A stretch of DNA of 64,000 nt, taken from positions 129,790-193,789 of the forward strand of contig CALWGY010000001.1 of assembly GCA_944380265.1 (NCBI GenBank), in the 5' to 3' direction. The notes below the pieces were generated by a model that saw nothing but the letters and a program-made list of their open reading frames with translations, was not told where the DNA came from and searched no databases. Of the stretch, positions 26,664 through 35,797 are shown in pieces. The translations under genes were made by a program, and so were the position numbers. The first letter of the stretch is position 1. Each line of letters opens with the position of its first letter. The DNA comes from an uncultured Clostridia bacterium. GTDB lineage: Bacteria > Bacillota > Clostridia > Christensenellales > UBA1242.

Positions 26664-27296
26664 ATGAAGTCGAATTTTAACAGAAATGCTTATCGATTCA
26701 AAAATAAGTTGTCCCTATATTTCACACAATATAAGTTCTCAATTTTAATTTGTTCATTACTTGCTTTGCTTGGGTGTTCGTTAGGAATTTACACTGCCAT
26801 AAAATATTCAGGCGAAATTGATTTGAACAATTTAGCGGACTCAAATTTGGTGGATTTTTTAAAAGGTGATAAAGGAACAATGGGACTATTTTTTCCATAT
26901 TTGTTTTCTTTTTCGCTTTATTGTTGTGTTATAATATTTTTAAATTTCAAACCTGTTTTAAGTGTTTTCACATATTTCGCATTAATAGTTAGGGGATATT
27001 TAATTGGGTTTGATATAACGGTTTTAATTGTGTTATATGGTTTTGCAGGCATAATAAATGTTGTTTTTATAATTTTGCCATGCGATTTAATGGTTTTATG
27101 TTCGTTAATAATAATTGCGGCAATTGCCATAAAACGTAATAAAAACATCAAAAATTTTGGTCCTTCATGCAACTGCAATTCTAACAGCATAAATTTTAAA
27201 AAAGCATATTGTTTTTTTATTGTTATAGGAATTTTAATTTTGCTTTTAAAGTGCTTGTTGCTTCCACTTATTCGAGTTACGATAATTGTAAAATAA
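26664..27296 (+). CDS. SpoIIM-like membrane protein
   Basis: About 210 residues with five or six membrane helices. The segment RGYLIGFD..VLIVLYGFAGIINVVFIILPCDL resembles the SpoIIM pattern (GF.LGF....YG..G......ILPQN), and spoIIM lies after spo0A in several clostridia. SpoIIM acts with SpoIID and SpoIIP in peptidoglycan remodelling during engulfment. The start is ATG 26664, without SD; the frame is open to TTG 26637. Cys-rich spots (CNCN) near residue 178 are odd. Family assignment is by eye and moderate. Confidence 0.6.
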   Translation: MKSNFNRNAYRFKNKLSLYFTQYKFSILICSLLALLGCSLGIYTAIKYSGEIDLNNLADSNLVDFLKGDKGTMGLFFPYLFSFSLYCCVIIFLNFKPVLSVFTYFALIVRGYLIGFDITVLIVLYGFAGIINVVFIILPCDLMVLCSLIIIAAIAIKRNKNIKNFGPSCNCNSNSINFKKAYCFFIVIGILILLLKCLLLPLIRVTIIVK

Positions 27297-27327
27297 TTCA
27301 AAATTAAATTTATTAAAAACATAACAT

Positions 27328-27354
27328 AAAACAGGCTAACAAGCCTGTTTTTTT
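27328..27354 (+). terminator. Rho-independent terminator after the spoIIM-like gene
   Basis: AAACAGGCT (27329-27337) and AGCCTGTTT (27342-27350) with seven T. Confidence 0.9.
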
Positions 27355-27394
27355 AAATTAAACAAAAATGCTATTTCTAAAAACTAACTTTTTA

Positions 27395-27423
27395 TTTACA
27401 TAACACATTCATTTATGTATAAT
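27395..27423 (+). promoter_or_regulatory. Promoter of first paralogous lipoprotein
   Basis: TTTACA, 17 bases, TATAAT: near-consensus vegetative promoter. Confidence 0.75.
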
Positions 27424-27480
27424 ATAATTAATATAATGCTAAATGTGTGATTTATAATAAACATATTTTAGAGGTCGCTA

Positions 27481-29439
27481 ATGAAAAAACGAAAAATTTT
27501 AAACTTAATTTGTTGTTTCGCATTAGTGTTGTGTTCAACACTAATGTTTGCCGCTTGTGGTTTTACAAATCCAACACCAGGTTATGAAAGTGGAAGTGGT
27601 GCACCAGAACCAGATGAAGGAACAAAGCCACCATCATCTGGCGATGATTCCGAAATTGAAATTGATGATGAAGGCGGAGTTGCTGGTGGTGAAATTGCCG
27701 ATTTTTCCGATTATTTTAATGGTTACGTGGTATTGTCTAATGGTGATAGCACCTTTAAAGTTTACGATGAAGTAACAAAAACAGAAGTTACTTTCAATGA
27801 CCTATTAAACCGCCAAATTGACGTGTTAGCACAAGACTTAATTTATAGACTTACATATGTTTATGGATCAATTAGAACAAATGAAACAGATATTGGAAAT
27901 AGTTTTAATTTAGTTAATAAAGATGGTTCTAACTATACATATCAAGATAAAGCTGCAATTTTTGATTCTAAAAAAACATTAATAAATAATATTGATCATA
28001 CTCATACAAGTGGTGAAATTGATTTAAATTGTTTATCTTGTATACAAAACTCATTGAATAATGAAAGCGGTTTTAGCAACTATCTATTTTATGAAACTAT
28101 GATTCACTTACCAAAAGCTATTGAAGGTTATTATACAACTTTAAACCTTATAAGCTTGAATAATAAAGTTGCTGCAAATCCATGGAATTGGACAGTAGAA
28201 AATGCTACTTATGAAAATTATTTAACTAAATTTAAGAATAATTTAAAAATGGCAATTGCGTATATATTATCTGATAATGATGAATATAAAAATATTGATG
28301 TTAATTACAGCTTTAATGAAGAAATGTACAATAATACATTATCAAAAATTGATACGTTAGGTTTATTTAATAATAGAAATGAAAATAGTCAGAAATTAAA
28401 ATTAGAAACATTTGTATTAAATAATATTATTGGAGCAAGTTTAATTGAAAAAGATGAAAATATTTATAACTGCACTTATTTAAAAAATAATAATTATGTA
28501 ATAACATCCAATTTTCAATTAGATGCACCTTATGATGATCCGGATGATAAATTTACAGAAGATGAAATCGCAAATTCTCCAAGATTGTATAAAGGATATG
28601 CTAAAATAATTCCTGCAATCGTAGATCAAGTTTTTACAAATACATTTCAAAACACAGAAATTAGTTTGTATCCAACTTTTGCGCGAGTTAATGGTGACAT
28701 TGGAACATTTGATACATATGAAATAACAAACCCAGATGGTGAAGTTGTTCAGGAAATGACAACAACCGGCCCACTTGACTTAAACAGCATAATTTTAATG
28801 CCAAAACAAGGTTCAAAACCAATTGCATTAAACTTGCAAGTTGCTGTTGCGCGCGACCTAAAAACAGGCAACACACCTAGCAGTGCAGGTATTAATGATT
28901 TAAGTTGCTTTGCTCATGATGTTGTTGTTGAACTGGAAGTTAACATAACATACAAAGTTCACGGACAAGATGAACCAGTGTTTAGCCAAGTTATTCAACC
29001 AGATGGTGAAGATGGTTCAACACTAACAATTGATTCAAAGGGATATGTTCCAACATACATTGACTACGAAGATCCTAATTTTGATCCAACTCGTGTTGAT
29101 GAAGAAGGTTATTTGGATCAATTCAAAAAACCAATGGATACTAATGGTGAAATTTTACCATATACCTACATTTTTTCAATTTATGATTATTTTCCAGATG
29201 ATATGCCAGCATTTAATGATTATGATGGTTATAATCCAGTAACAGACACAAACACATTGTTTAATAATAAATTCCAAAAATCAGAAGATTCTGTTTATTT
29301 GGATGCTGGTCCTGATTATGTTCAATTTACTTTTAACATTAAAAGCATAAAACAATATTCAGGAGATGGAAATCAATTAGTTGATTATAGTGGCGACGAT
29401 ATTGTTTTTGATATTGCATTAATGCCATACACATTCTAA
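27481..29439 (+). CDS. Lipoprotein of unknown function, paralogue 1 (HxH-x8-CxxC domain)
   Basis: 652 residues, function not recognised. N-terminal signal with lipobox MFAAC, then a Gly/Glu/Asp-rich linker. Residues about 110-265 form a block nearly identical in the next gene: RQIDVLAQDLIYRLTYVYGS, then H173, H175, C184 and C187 in an HxH-x8-CxxC arrangement that could bind a metal, and WTVENATYENYL. The C-terminal part (about 400-652) differs from the paralogue and looks beta-rich. Own near-consensus promoter and terminator: a single-gene, probably vegetative, unit. Expected on the outer face of the membrane. Confidence 0.8.
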   Translation: MKKRKILNLICCFALVLCSTLMFAACGFTNPTPGYESGSGAPEPDEGTKPPSSGDDSEIEIDDEGGVAGGEIADFSDYFNGYVVLSNGDSTFKVYDEVTKTEVTFNDLLNRQIDVLAQDLIYRLTYVYGSIRTNETDIGNSFNLVNKDGSNYTYQDKAAIFDSKKTLINNIDHTHTSGEIDLNCLSCIQNSLNNESGFSNYLFYETMIHLPKAIEGYYTTLNLISLNNKVAANPWNWTVENATYENYLTKFKNNLKMAIAYILSDNDEYKNIDVNYSFNEEMYNNTLSKIDTLGLFNNRNENSQKLKLETFVLNNIIGASLIEKDENIYNCTYLKNNNYVITSNFQLDAPYDDPDDKFTEDEIANSPRLYKGYAKIIPAIVDQVFTNTFQNTEISLYPTFARVNGDIGTFDTYEITNPDGEVVQEMTTTGPLDLNSIILMPKQGSKPIALNLQVAVARDLKTGNTPSSAGINDLSCFAHDVVVELEVNITYKVHGQDEPVFSQVIQPDGEDGSTLTIDSKGYVPTYIDYEDPNFDPTRVDEEGYLDQFKKPMDTNGEILPYTYIFSIYDYFPDDMPAFNDYDGYNPVTDTNTLFNNKFQKSEDSVYLDAGPDYVQFTFNIKSIKQYSGDGNQLVDYSGDDIVFDIALMPYTF

Positions 29440-29440
29440 T

Positions 29441-29473
29441 TAAAAAACACCACAAAAAACGTGGTGTTTTTTG
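29441..29473 (+). terminator. Rho-independent terminator after lipoprotein 1
   Basis: AAAAAACACCAC and GTGGTGTTTTTT, 12-bp stem with T-run. Confidence 0.9.
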
Positions 29474-29504
29474 TAATATTTAAATTTATTTTTGTACAAA
29501 ACTA

Positions 29505-29533
29505 TTTACAACTTTTAATAATAATGCTAATAT
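29505..29533 (+). promoter_or_regulatory. Promoter of second paralogous lipoprotein
   Basis: TTTACA, 17 bases, TAATAT with TGC before the -10. The -35 and spacing equal those of the first paralogue. Confidence 0.7.
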
Positions 29534-29573
29534 AACAATTAGGAAAAAAGAAAAATTTAAGGGGAAAAATATA

Positions 29574-31130
29574 ATGAAAAAGAACAAGTTATTAATGCTA
29601 TGCCTAGGGCTTATTTTAGGCGTAACCACATTTACTTTTGCTGGCTGCACTGGTGGAAATCCTGGTGGTGGAGATGATGGTGGCGGAGTTGAAAGTGGCG
29701 GCGGAAATCAAGGTGGTTCTGACGGTGGCGGAACCGAAACACCAGACCCAGAACCAACAGATCCAGTTAAACAAGCAATGAGTGTTTATTTTAGTGGAAT
29801 GAAAGCCACATATCAAAAAGCAAGTGTTCAAAACGAAAATAAACAATCTGTTGCATTCAATGAAGTTTTAGATCGTCAAATTGATGTTCTAGCACAAGAT
29901 TTAATTTATAGATTAACTTATGTGTATGGCTCGACAAGAAATAATGAAATTAATATAGGTAAAAATTACAATTTAACAAATTTAGATAAATCAAATTATA
30001 CGTATTTAAATAATAAAGCTATTTTTAATTCTAAAAAAACATTAATAAATAATATTAACCATTCCCATACAAGCAGTGAAATTGATTTAAATTGTTTATA
30101 TTGTATACAAAACTCATTGAATAATGAAAGCGGTTTTAGCAATTATCTATTTTATGAAACTATGATTTACTTACCAGATGCTATTGAAGGCGGTTATACA
30201 ACTTTAAAAAGTATTAATTTACAAGAAGAAAAAATAGCTGAAAATGCATGGGATTGGACAGTAGAAAATGCTACTTATGAAAATTATTTAAATCAATATA
30301 AAAATAATTTTAAAATGGCAATTGCTCAAATTTTATCAAATCAAAATGTAGTAAATGGAGAATATAATTCTGACAAATACGCATCTTTATTAAATAAAAT
30401 TGATAATTTAGGGTTTGAAGCTAATATTGTTAGTAAAATTGTTTCATTTATAGAAGATAAAGTTATTGGTGAAAACTTAATAAATAAAGATATAAGTATA
30501 TATAATGAAAATTTTAAATCAAACTCAATAATTGATCAGAACTTTCAAATAGAAGCACCTTATAATAATGAGAATTCTCCAAGGTTATTTAAAGGTTACA
30601 GCGTTGTAATTCCTGCAATGGTTGAACAAGCATTAAATAACACATTTGAAAGCACAGAAACAAGCATTTATCCAACACTTAACAGATATGCGGTTCAAAG
30701 CTATGATAATGCAAACGGAGTTAGCACTTCACAAAATTATTCAAGTATTGTTTTAATGCCAAAGGGCAACACCCCAACAACAAGATTGGTTTTAAAAATG
30801 CAAGGTGATGGTGAGTCTGTTGGTAAAACAATTATGATTAATTTTGAAATCAAAACTCCATCAAGAACATATTCTGCATCACAACAAGTAACACTTTCAA
30901 ATGTTGAACAAGAAGTTGAACTAAATTTACATGCTTTAACAAATGGTGCAAAATTAAATGCATATAATGGTGGAAAAGAAAATTATAACAAAACAGAATT
31001 GTTTGGTGCTGAAAGTGAAGGAACTGTTAAAGATGGCGACAACTATATCAAACTAAGTTTTGCAAACACAAACAATTCAAAATTTATTGTTAAGTTTGAT
31101 GGCTTATATGATAAAATGTATAGAAGTTAA
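29574..31130 (+). CDS. Lipoprotein of unknown function, paralogue 2 (HxH-x8-CxxC domain)
   Basis: 518 residues. Signal peptide with lipobox FAGC followed by a Gly-rich linker. Residues about 100-260 match paralogue 1 closely, keeping H163, H165, C174 and C177. Stretches of the DNA in this block are almost identical between the two genes, while both flanks diverge, which suggests tandem duplication with later gene conversion or domain exchange. The C-terminal region is shorter than in paralogue 1. AAGGGG precedes the ATG. No function is known to me. Confidence 0.8.
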   Translation: MKKNKLLMLCLGLILGVTTFTFAGCTGGNPGGGDDGGGVESGGGNQGGSDGGGTETPDPEPTDPVKQAMSVYFSGMKATYQKASVQNENKQSVAFNEVLDRQIDVLAQDLIYRLTYVYGSTRNNEINIGKNYNLTNLDKSNYTYLNNKAIFNSKKTLINNINHSHTSSEIDLNCLYCIQNSLNNESGFSNYLFYETMIYLPDAIEGGYTTLKSINLQEEKIAENAWDWTVENATYENYLNQYKNNFKMAIAQILSNQNVVNGEYNSDKYASLLNKIDNLGFEANIVSKIVSFIEDKVIGENLINKDISIYNENFKSNSIIDQNFQIEAPYNNENSPRLFKGYSVVIPAMVEQALNNTFESTETSIYPTLNRYAVQSYDNANGVSTSQNYSSIVLMPKGNTPTTRLVLKMQGDGESVGKTIMINFEIKTPSRTYSASQQVTLSNVEQEVELNLHALTNGAKLNAYNGGKENYNKTELFGAESEGTVKDGDNYIKLSFANTNNSKFIVKFDGLYDKMYRS

Positions 31131-31144
31131 TTAAAATGTAATCA

Positions 31145-31174
31145 AAAAAAACAGCAAAATATGCTGTTTTTTTT
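31145..31174 (+). terminator. Rho-independent terminator after lipoprotein 2
   Basis: ACAGCA (31151-31156) and TGCTGT (31162-31167), extended by A/T pairs and a run of eight T. Confidence 0.85.
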
Positions 31175-31240
31175 GTTTTTAATTTTAATACATATTTTTA
31201 TATTTGTTGCAAAACATAATAAAAAAAGGAAGTGTTTTTT

Positions 31241-32419
31241 ATGAAAAAAATAGCCTATGGATTAATATGTTTTGCATTAATTATAACAACAATTTTTTTA
31301 AGTAATTTGCAAAGTATGGCAGTACAAGCATATTCCGATGATATTTTTAGTCATTTCACAAGTTCTAGTTATGTTTTGCTTGATGCCGACAGTGGCACAG
31401 TTTTGGTTTCAAAAAATCCAAACCAAAAAATGCAGGTTGCAAGCATTTGTAAATTAATGACAAGTTTAATAACCTTAGAAAAAATTGATGCAGGAGAGTT
31501 AAAGTTAACAGATGAAATTGTGGCGAGCGAGCATGCTGCAAGCATGGAAGGAAGCCAAGCATTTTTAGATGCCGGAAGTTCCTACACAGTTTCGGACCTA
31601 TTAAAAAGTGTTATTGTTGCGTCTGCAAACGATAGTGCAGTTGTTCTTGCCGAAGCAATTTCTGGAAGTGAAAGTGCATTTGTAAGCGACATGAACAATC
31701 GTGCAAAAGAACTTGGAATGAACAACACAGTTTATGCAAATGCAACAGGGCTGCCAGCACCAAATCAATATTCAACAGCAATGGATACAAGCATAATTTT
31801 AAAAGAAGTTGCAAAACATGAACTTTATGTTAACGATTCAAACATTTGGATGGATTCTTTAACGCACCCAAGTGGAAGAAAAACAGAACTTGTAAACACC
31901 AACAGATTAATTAAATATTATGATAAATGCAAAACAGGAAAAACTGGTTTCACCGATGAAGCAGGTTATTGTTTAGCAACAACGGCAACAAATGGCAACT
32001 TAAATTTGGTTGCAGTAACTTTAAAATGCAACGAAGCACAAGATAGATTTAAGGAAAGCATTGATTTATACAATTATGGTTTTGCAAATTTTGAAAACAA
32101 AAAAATTATTGATTCATCAGTTGCATTAGAAAACCAAATTAAAGTTAGTGGTGGAAAAATTGATTTTGCACAAATTGGATTTAAAAACGATTTTAGTGCA
32201 GTTGCAAAAAAAGGTGACAAGTCAAATTATGATGTTAAAATTAATGTTGCAAAAAGTGTTAAAGCACCAATGCAAGAAAATGCAAAAGTTGGCGTTGCCA
32301 CAATTGTTAAAGATGGAAAAGTTGTTGGCGAAGTTGACATTGTTTTAAAACAAAAACTTGAAAAACAAAACTTTAAAGACATTTTAAACAAAATTGCAAA
32401 CAACTGGGCAATTTCATAG
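31241..32419 (+). CDS. D-alanyl-D-alanine carboxypeptidase (S11)
   Basis: Penicillin-binding protein that trims the pentapeptide of peptidoglycan. Signal peptide, then SxxK (S68-I-C-K71), SAN (VASANDSAV) and KTG (CKTGKTGFTDEAG) motifs; a C-terminal beta domain and amphipathic tail follow. About 392 residues. ATG 31241 preferred over GTG 31232, which lies one base after the SD AAAGGA. Resembles DacA/DacF; a second S11 enzyme is at 35.8 kb. Single-gene unit with terminator. Confidence 0.93.
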   Translation: MKKIAYGLICFALIITTIFLSNLQSMAVQAYSDDIFSHFTSSSYVLLDADSGTVLVSKNPNQKMQVASICKLMTSLITLEKIDAGELKLTDEIVASEHAASMEGSQAFLDAGSSYTVSDLLKSVIVASANDSAVVLAEAISGSESAFVSDMNNRAKELGMNNTVYANATGLPAPNQYSTAMDTSIILKEVAKHELYVNDSNIWMDSLTHPSGRKTELVNTNRLIKYYDKCKTGKTGFTDEAGYCLATTATNGNLNLVAVTLKCNEAQDRFKESIDLYNYGFANFENKKIIDSSVALENQIKVSGGKIDFAQIGFKNDFSAVAKKGDKSNYDVKINVAKSVKAPMQENAKVGVATIVKDGKVVGEVDIVLKQKLEKQNFKDILNKIANNWAIS

Positions 32420-32447
32420 AGAAGAAATTTTCTTCTCTATTTTTTTG
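32416..32447 (+). terminator. Rho-independent terminator after carboxypeptidase 1
   Basis: AGAGAAGAAA and TTTCTTCTCT with T-run; overlaps the stop codon. Confidence 0.88.
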
Positions 32448-32596
32448 TTTTTGGTAATATTTCAAATAATTCCCAGTTTAATATATTCCAAAAAATCCAC
32501 TAATTAATTGCTTAATTCGTACTTTTATTATATACTAATTACGTTATTTATGAGTATATATTTAATATACTATAACAAAAATTTGTAAGGACATAT

Positions 32597-33250
32597 ATGC
32601 TAAATTTTATTAACGATCTAAGTGGAACAGAAATAATAAGTGCCGGGCTTGCATTGCTTTTAGTTTTGGTTATTTCACTTTCGCTTCACGAATTTGGACA
32701 TGCTTTTGTTGCATACAAGCAAGGTGATATGACACCCAAAATTATGGGCAGAGTAACATTAAACCCACTTGCACACATTGACCCAATTGGTTTTGTTTGC
32801 TGTGCTTTGTTTGGCTTTGGCTGGGCAAAACCTGTTGAAATTAATCCAATTAAATTTCGTAATTACAAAAAGGGATTGTTTTTAACATCAATTGCGGGTG
32901 TAACAATAAACATAATTCTTGCGTTTTTGGGTTGTGGTATTTATTACATTTGCCTAAGGTTTTTACCATTAACAAATGGCTTTAATTTGTTTTTGTTGTA
33001 TTTTGGAATGTTTATGTACACAATCAATTTAAGTTTGTTTGTGTTTAATTTACTACCAGTTTATCCGCTAGATGGTTTTAACTGCATTGCAGCATTAACA
33101 AAATACGATAACAAATTTGTTAATTTCATGCGTAAATATGGCACCTTAATTTTAATTATTGTTTTAATTTTTGGTGACATTTTGTTGTTTCAATTAGTTC
33201 AATGGATTGGAACACCATTAGAGATGTTGTGGAGATTAATTGTATATTAA
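32597..33250 (+). CDS. Site-2 protease, M50 family (short, PDZ-less)
   Basis: 217-residue zinc membrane protease of the group often found next to scpA. HEFGH (about residue 35) and NLLPVYPLDGF (about 155) supply zinc ligands; NPLAHIDPIG is a group signature. Unlike rseP it has no PDZ domain. The substrate is unknown. The stop overlaps scpA by one base (TAATG). Confidence 0.9.
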   Translation: MLNFINDLSGTEIISAGLALLLVLVISLSLHEFGHAFVAYKQGDMTPKIMGRVTLNPLAHIDPIGFVCCALFGFGWAKPVEINPIKFRNYKKGLFLTSIAGVTINIILAFLGCGIYYICLRFLPLTNGFNLFLLYFGMFMYTINLSLFVFNLLPVYPLDGFNCIAALTKYDNKFVNFMRKYGTLILIIVLIFGDILLFQLVQWIGTPLEMLWRLIVY

Positions 33251-34086
33251 TGGAAGAAGAAAAAAGAGAAGAACAACTTAATATTTCGGATGTTGAAACC
33301 GAAAATGTTTTAAATGAAGATGAAAGCATTTTGGAAGAAAGTGGCGATGATGTTTTAAGTTTTAAACTTGAAAACTTTGAAGGTCCACTAGATTTGTTGT
33401 TGCATTTAATTAAACAAAGCAAAATGGAAATTGAAACAGTTGAACTTTCAAAAATCACCGAACAATATTTGGAAATTATGGCAAGTTTGCCAGAAGTTGA
33501 TTTGGAAAAAGCCAGTGAATTTATTGAAGTTGCAGCAACTTTAATTGAAATTAAAAGCAAGGCATTGCTTCCAAAATTAATTGAAAATGAAGAAGTTGAT
33601 GAAGAAGACCCAGAGGCGTTGTTGCTTCAACGTTTGCAAGAATACAAATTGTTTAAGGAAACAAGTGAAAAGCTAAAAGAATCGGAAAATGTTAATCGTT
33701 TTTATAAAGCACCAGAAGAAGAAGCAAGCAAGTTTAGAATTGTGCTTAAAGATATGAACCTAGACATTTTACTTAATGCTTTCACAAACTTGTTAACTCG
33801 TGCATCAAAAATAGAAACAGAAAACGAACCAAAACAAATTGAAAAAGAAAAATTTACTGTAACACAAAAAATTGCATCAATTAAAGATGCTTTAATTGTT
33901 AGACCTAAAATTATGTTCAGCGAATTGTTTAGTGCAAGCATTTCCAGAGATGAAATTATAACAACCTTTATGGCACTATTGGAACTTTTAAAGTTGCAGG
34001 AAATTAAATGTGTTCAAACAAATGCGTTTGACGATATTGAAATTGTTAAAGCACAACAAGAAGAAAATGAGGTAAGTAATGGATAA
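33250..34086 (+). CDS. scpA: Segregation and condensation protein A
   Basis: Kleisin subunit of SMC-ScpAB. FEGPLDLLLHLIKQSKMEIE and the SEFIEVAATLIEIKSKALLP helix are diagnostic; a C-terminal winged helix follows. ATG 33250, coupled to the upstream stop, is chosen; the frame is open to 33202 but without SD. An acidic N-terminal extension of about 35 residues is unusual. Overlaps scpB by 8 bases. Confidence 0.94.
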   Translation: MEEEKREEQLNISDVETENVLNEDESILEESGDDVLSFKLENFEGPLDLLLHLIKQSKMEIETVELSKITEQYLEIMASLPEVDLEKASEFIEVAATLIEIKSKALLPKLIENEEVDEEDPEALLLQRLQEYKLFKETSEKLKESENVNRFYKAPEEEASKFRIVLKDMNLDILLNAFTNLLTRASKIETENEPKQIEKEKFTVTQKIASIKDALIVRPKIMFSELFSASISRDEIITTFMALLELLKLQEIKCVQTNAFDDIEIVKAQQEENEVSNG

Positions 34087-34777
34087 TTTAGATAAAATTA
34101 TTGAAAGCATATTGTTTGTTGCCGGTGATGGAGTTGAATTTTTTGACATATCCGACAAACTTGGTGTTTCTGTTGAAGATGTTGAAAAAGCAGTTGAAAA
34201 ACTTAAAACTGATCTTGAAAAAAGCGAAAGTGGAATTCAAGTTATAACTTTCAACAAAAAAGCACAACTATGTTCAAATTCAAACTATGCAGACTCAGTT
34301 GCAGAAGTTTTAAATCCAATAAAAGAAAAAGCATTAACAAAAGCGGTTTTGGAAACAGTTGCAATAATTGCATACAAGCAACCAATAACCAGGCTAGAAA
34401 TTGAGCAGGTTAGGGGAGTTAATTCCGATTACGCAATTAACAACTTAATTGAAAACAGATTAATTGAAGTGGTTGGAAGAAAAGATGCAATTGGAAAGCC
34501 ATTGTTGTTTGGCACAACGGATGAATTTTTAAAAAGATTCAGTTTAAATTCCTTAGAAGATTTGCCAGATTACAACGAACTTATGGAACGTATTCAAGTT
34601 ATAAAAACACCGCAAAATGCAGGACTATTTGATTATTCGCACATGCCAGAAGATAATGACAAACTTGAAAATGAACAAACTATTGAAAATGAAGATGCTA
34701 GTGAAGAATCAAATGATGTTGTTAACGATTTGTTAAATGCGTTAAATGAAGATGAAGAAGACAAAGAACAAGCATAA
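34079..34777 (+). CDS. scpB: Segregation and condensation protein B
   Basis: Winged-helix partner of ScpA. ESILFVAGDGVEF near the start, AVLETVAIIAYKQPITRLEIEQVRGV and LIEVVGRKDAIGKPLLFGTT in the second domain. 232 residues, with an acidic C-terminal tail of about 50 residues. A terminator follows. Confidence 0.95.
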   Translation: MDNLDKIIESILFVAGDGVEFFDISDKLGVSVEDVEKAVEKLKTDLEKSESGIQVITFNKKAQLCSNSNYADSVAEVLNPIKEKALTKAVLETVAIIAYKQPITRLEIEQVRGVNSDYAINNLIENRLIEVVGRKDAIGKPLLFGTTDEFLKRFSLNSLEDLPDYNELMERIQVIKTPQNAGLFDYSHMPEDNDKLENEQTIENEDASEESNDVVNDLLNALNEDEEDKEQA

Positions 34778-34796
34778 AAAAGTTTATAAATGTTAA

Positions 34797-34828
34797 AAAA
34801 TGTATTACTTGGTAATACATTTTTTTTG
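34797..34828 (+). terminator. Rho-independent terminator after scpB
   Basis: AATGTATTAC and GTAATACATT (10 bp, 3-base loop) and eight T. It ends only 22 bases before the next ATG. Confidence 0.9.
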
Positions 34829-34849
34829 TTTTTTTACGCATAATAAACT

Positions 34850-35431
34850 ATGTTTACAACACTTATAATTTTAACAGTTTTTATTGTAATTTTAACTTTA
34901 ACACTTTTTATAACTGTGGATTTTGAATACGATATTTTAAGAAATTTTGGAAAAATTAAGGTGTTACTTTTTAAAATAATACCAATTTTTTGGGCAAAAA
35001 TAACCATTGCTGGTGAGTACTTGAATTTTAGTAACAAAAAAAATAAGGTTATAAAAATTAAAATTGATTTAAATGACACAAAATTACAATTTTTAAACGA
35101 TCTTGGAGCATATTTAAAGAAAAAAATTAGGTTAACAAACTTTAATGTTATGGCATTAGTTTGTTTTTCAAATCCTTGTTTTGCGTGTTATTTAGGCGGA
35201 TTTTTAAACATTGTTGTTTCAATTTTATATGCACAAATTTTGGCAAAAAACACTGATATTAACTTGAAAAAAAACATTCAAACAGGGTTTAGGCAAAACG
35301 AATTAAAATTAAAAATTAATGCTTCTTTAATTTTTAGTTTATACGATTATTTTTGGGCTTATTTAAAGGCATATAAACAACAAGTAAGGAGAAAACATGA
35401 AAAAGCGCATAAGTTACAACAAAACAGGTGA
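34850..35431 (+). CDS. DUF2953 family membrane protein (YtfI-like)
   Basis: 193 residues with an N-terminal membrane helix (about 5-23), a beta-rich middle and a second hydrophobic segment around 115-135. DUF2953 genes typically precede gerW (ytfJ), as here, so a sporulation or germination role is inferred. No SD: the ATG follows CATAATAAACT, so the transcript may be leaderless. Overlaps gerW by 35 bases. Confidence 0.75.
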   Translation: MFTTLIILTVFIVILTLTLFITVDFEYDILRNFGKIKVLLFKIIPIFWAKITIAGEYLNFSNKKNKVIKIKIDLNDTKLQFLNDLGAYLKKKIRLTNFNVMALVCFSNPCFACYLGGFLNIVVSILYAQILAKNTDINLKKNIQTGFRQNELKLKINASLIFSLYDYFWAYLKAYKQQVRRKHEKAHKLQQNR

Positions 35432-35795
35432 ATTAACCGATATTTTAAACGATGCCATGACAAATTTGAAACAAGCAATTGACATTAACACAGTGGTTGG
35501 CAAACCAATTGTTGCAGAAGATGGAAGCATAATTGTTCCCGTTTCAAAAGTATATGTTGGAATTGTTGCTGGCGGGGGAGAACTTAACAACACAACAACA
35601 AAAAAGAATGTGTTTGATTATCCTTTTGCAGGTGGCACAGGCGCTGGTTTCACAATTTCGCCAATTGGTTTTTTAATAACAAAGAACAACGAAACAACAT
35701 TCATAAACACTGAAATGGATAAGTCTGGTGAAAAATTGATTGAAATGACAAACAAAACTTTAAAAATAATATTAGAAAATTTAAAGAAGGAGTAA
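35397..35795 (+). CDS. gerW: GerW family sporulation protein (YtfJ)
   Basis: 132-residue protein needed in B. subtilis for a normal germination response. Family hallmarks: VVGKPIVAEDGSIIVPVSKV, the Gly-rich GGTGAGFTISPIGFL segment and a hydrophilic C-terminus. SD AAGGAG precedes the ATG within the end of the DUF2953 gene. Followed closely by a carboxypeptidase gene. Confidence 0.92.
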   Translation: MKKRISYNKTGELTDILNDAMTNLKQAIDINTVVGKPIVAEDGSIIVPVSKVYVGIVAGGGELNNTTTKKNVFDYPFAGGTGAGFTISPIGFLITKNNETTFINTEMDKSGEKLIEMTNKTLKIILENLKKE

Positions 35796-35797
35796 TG

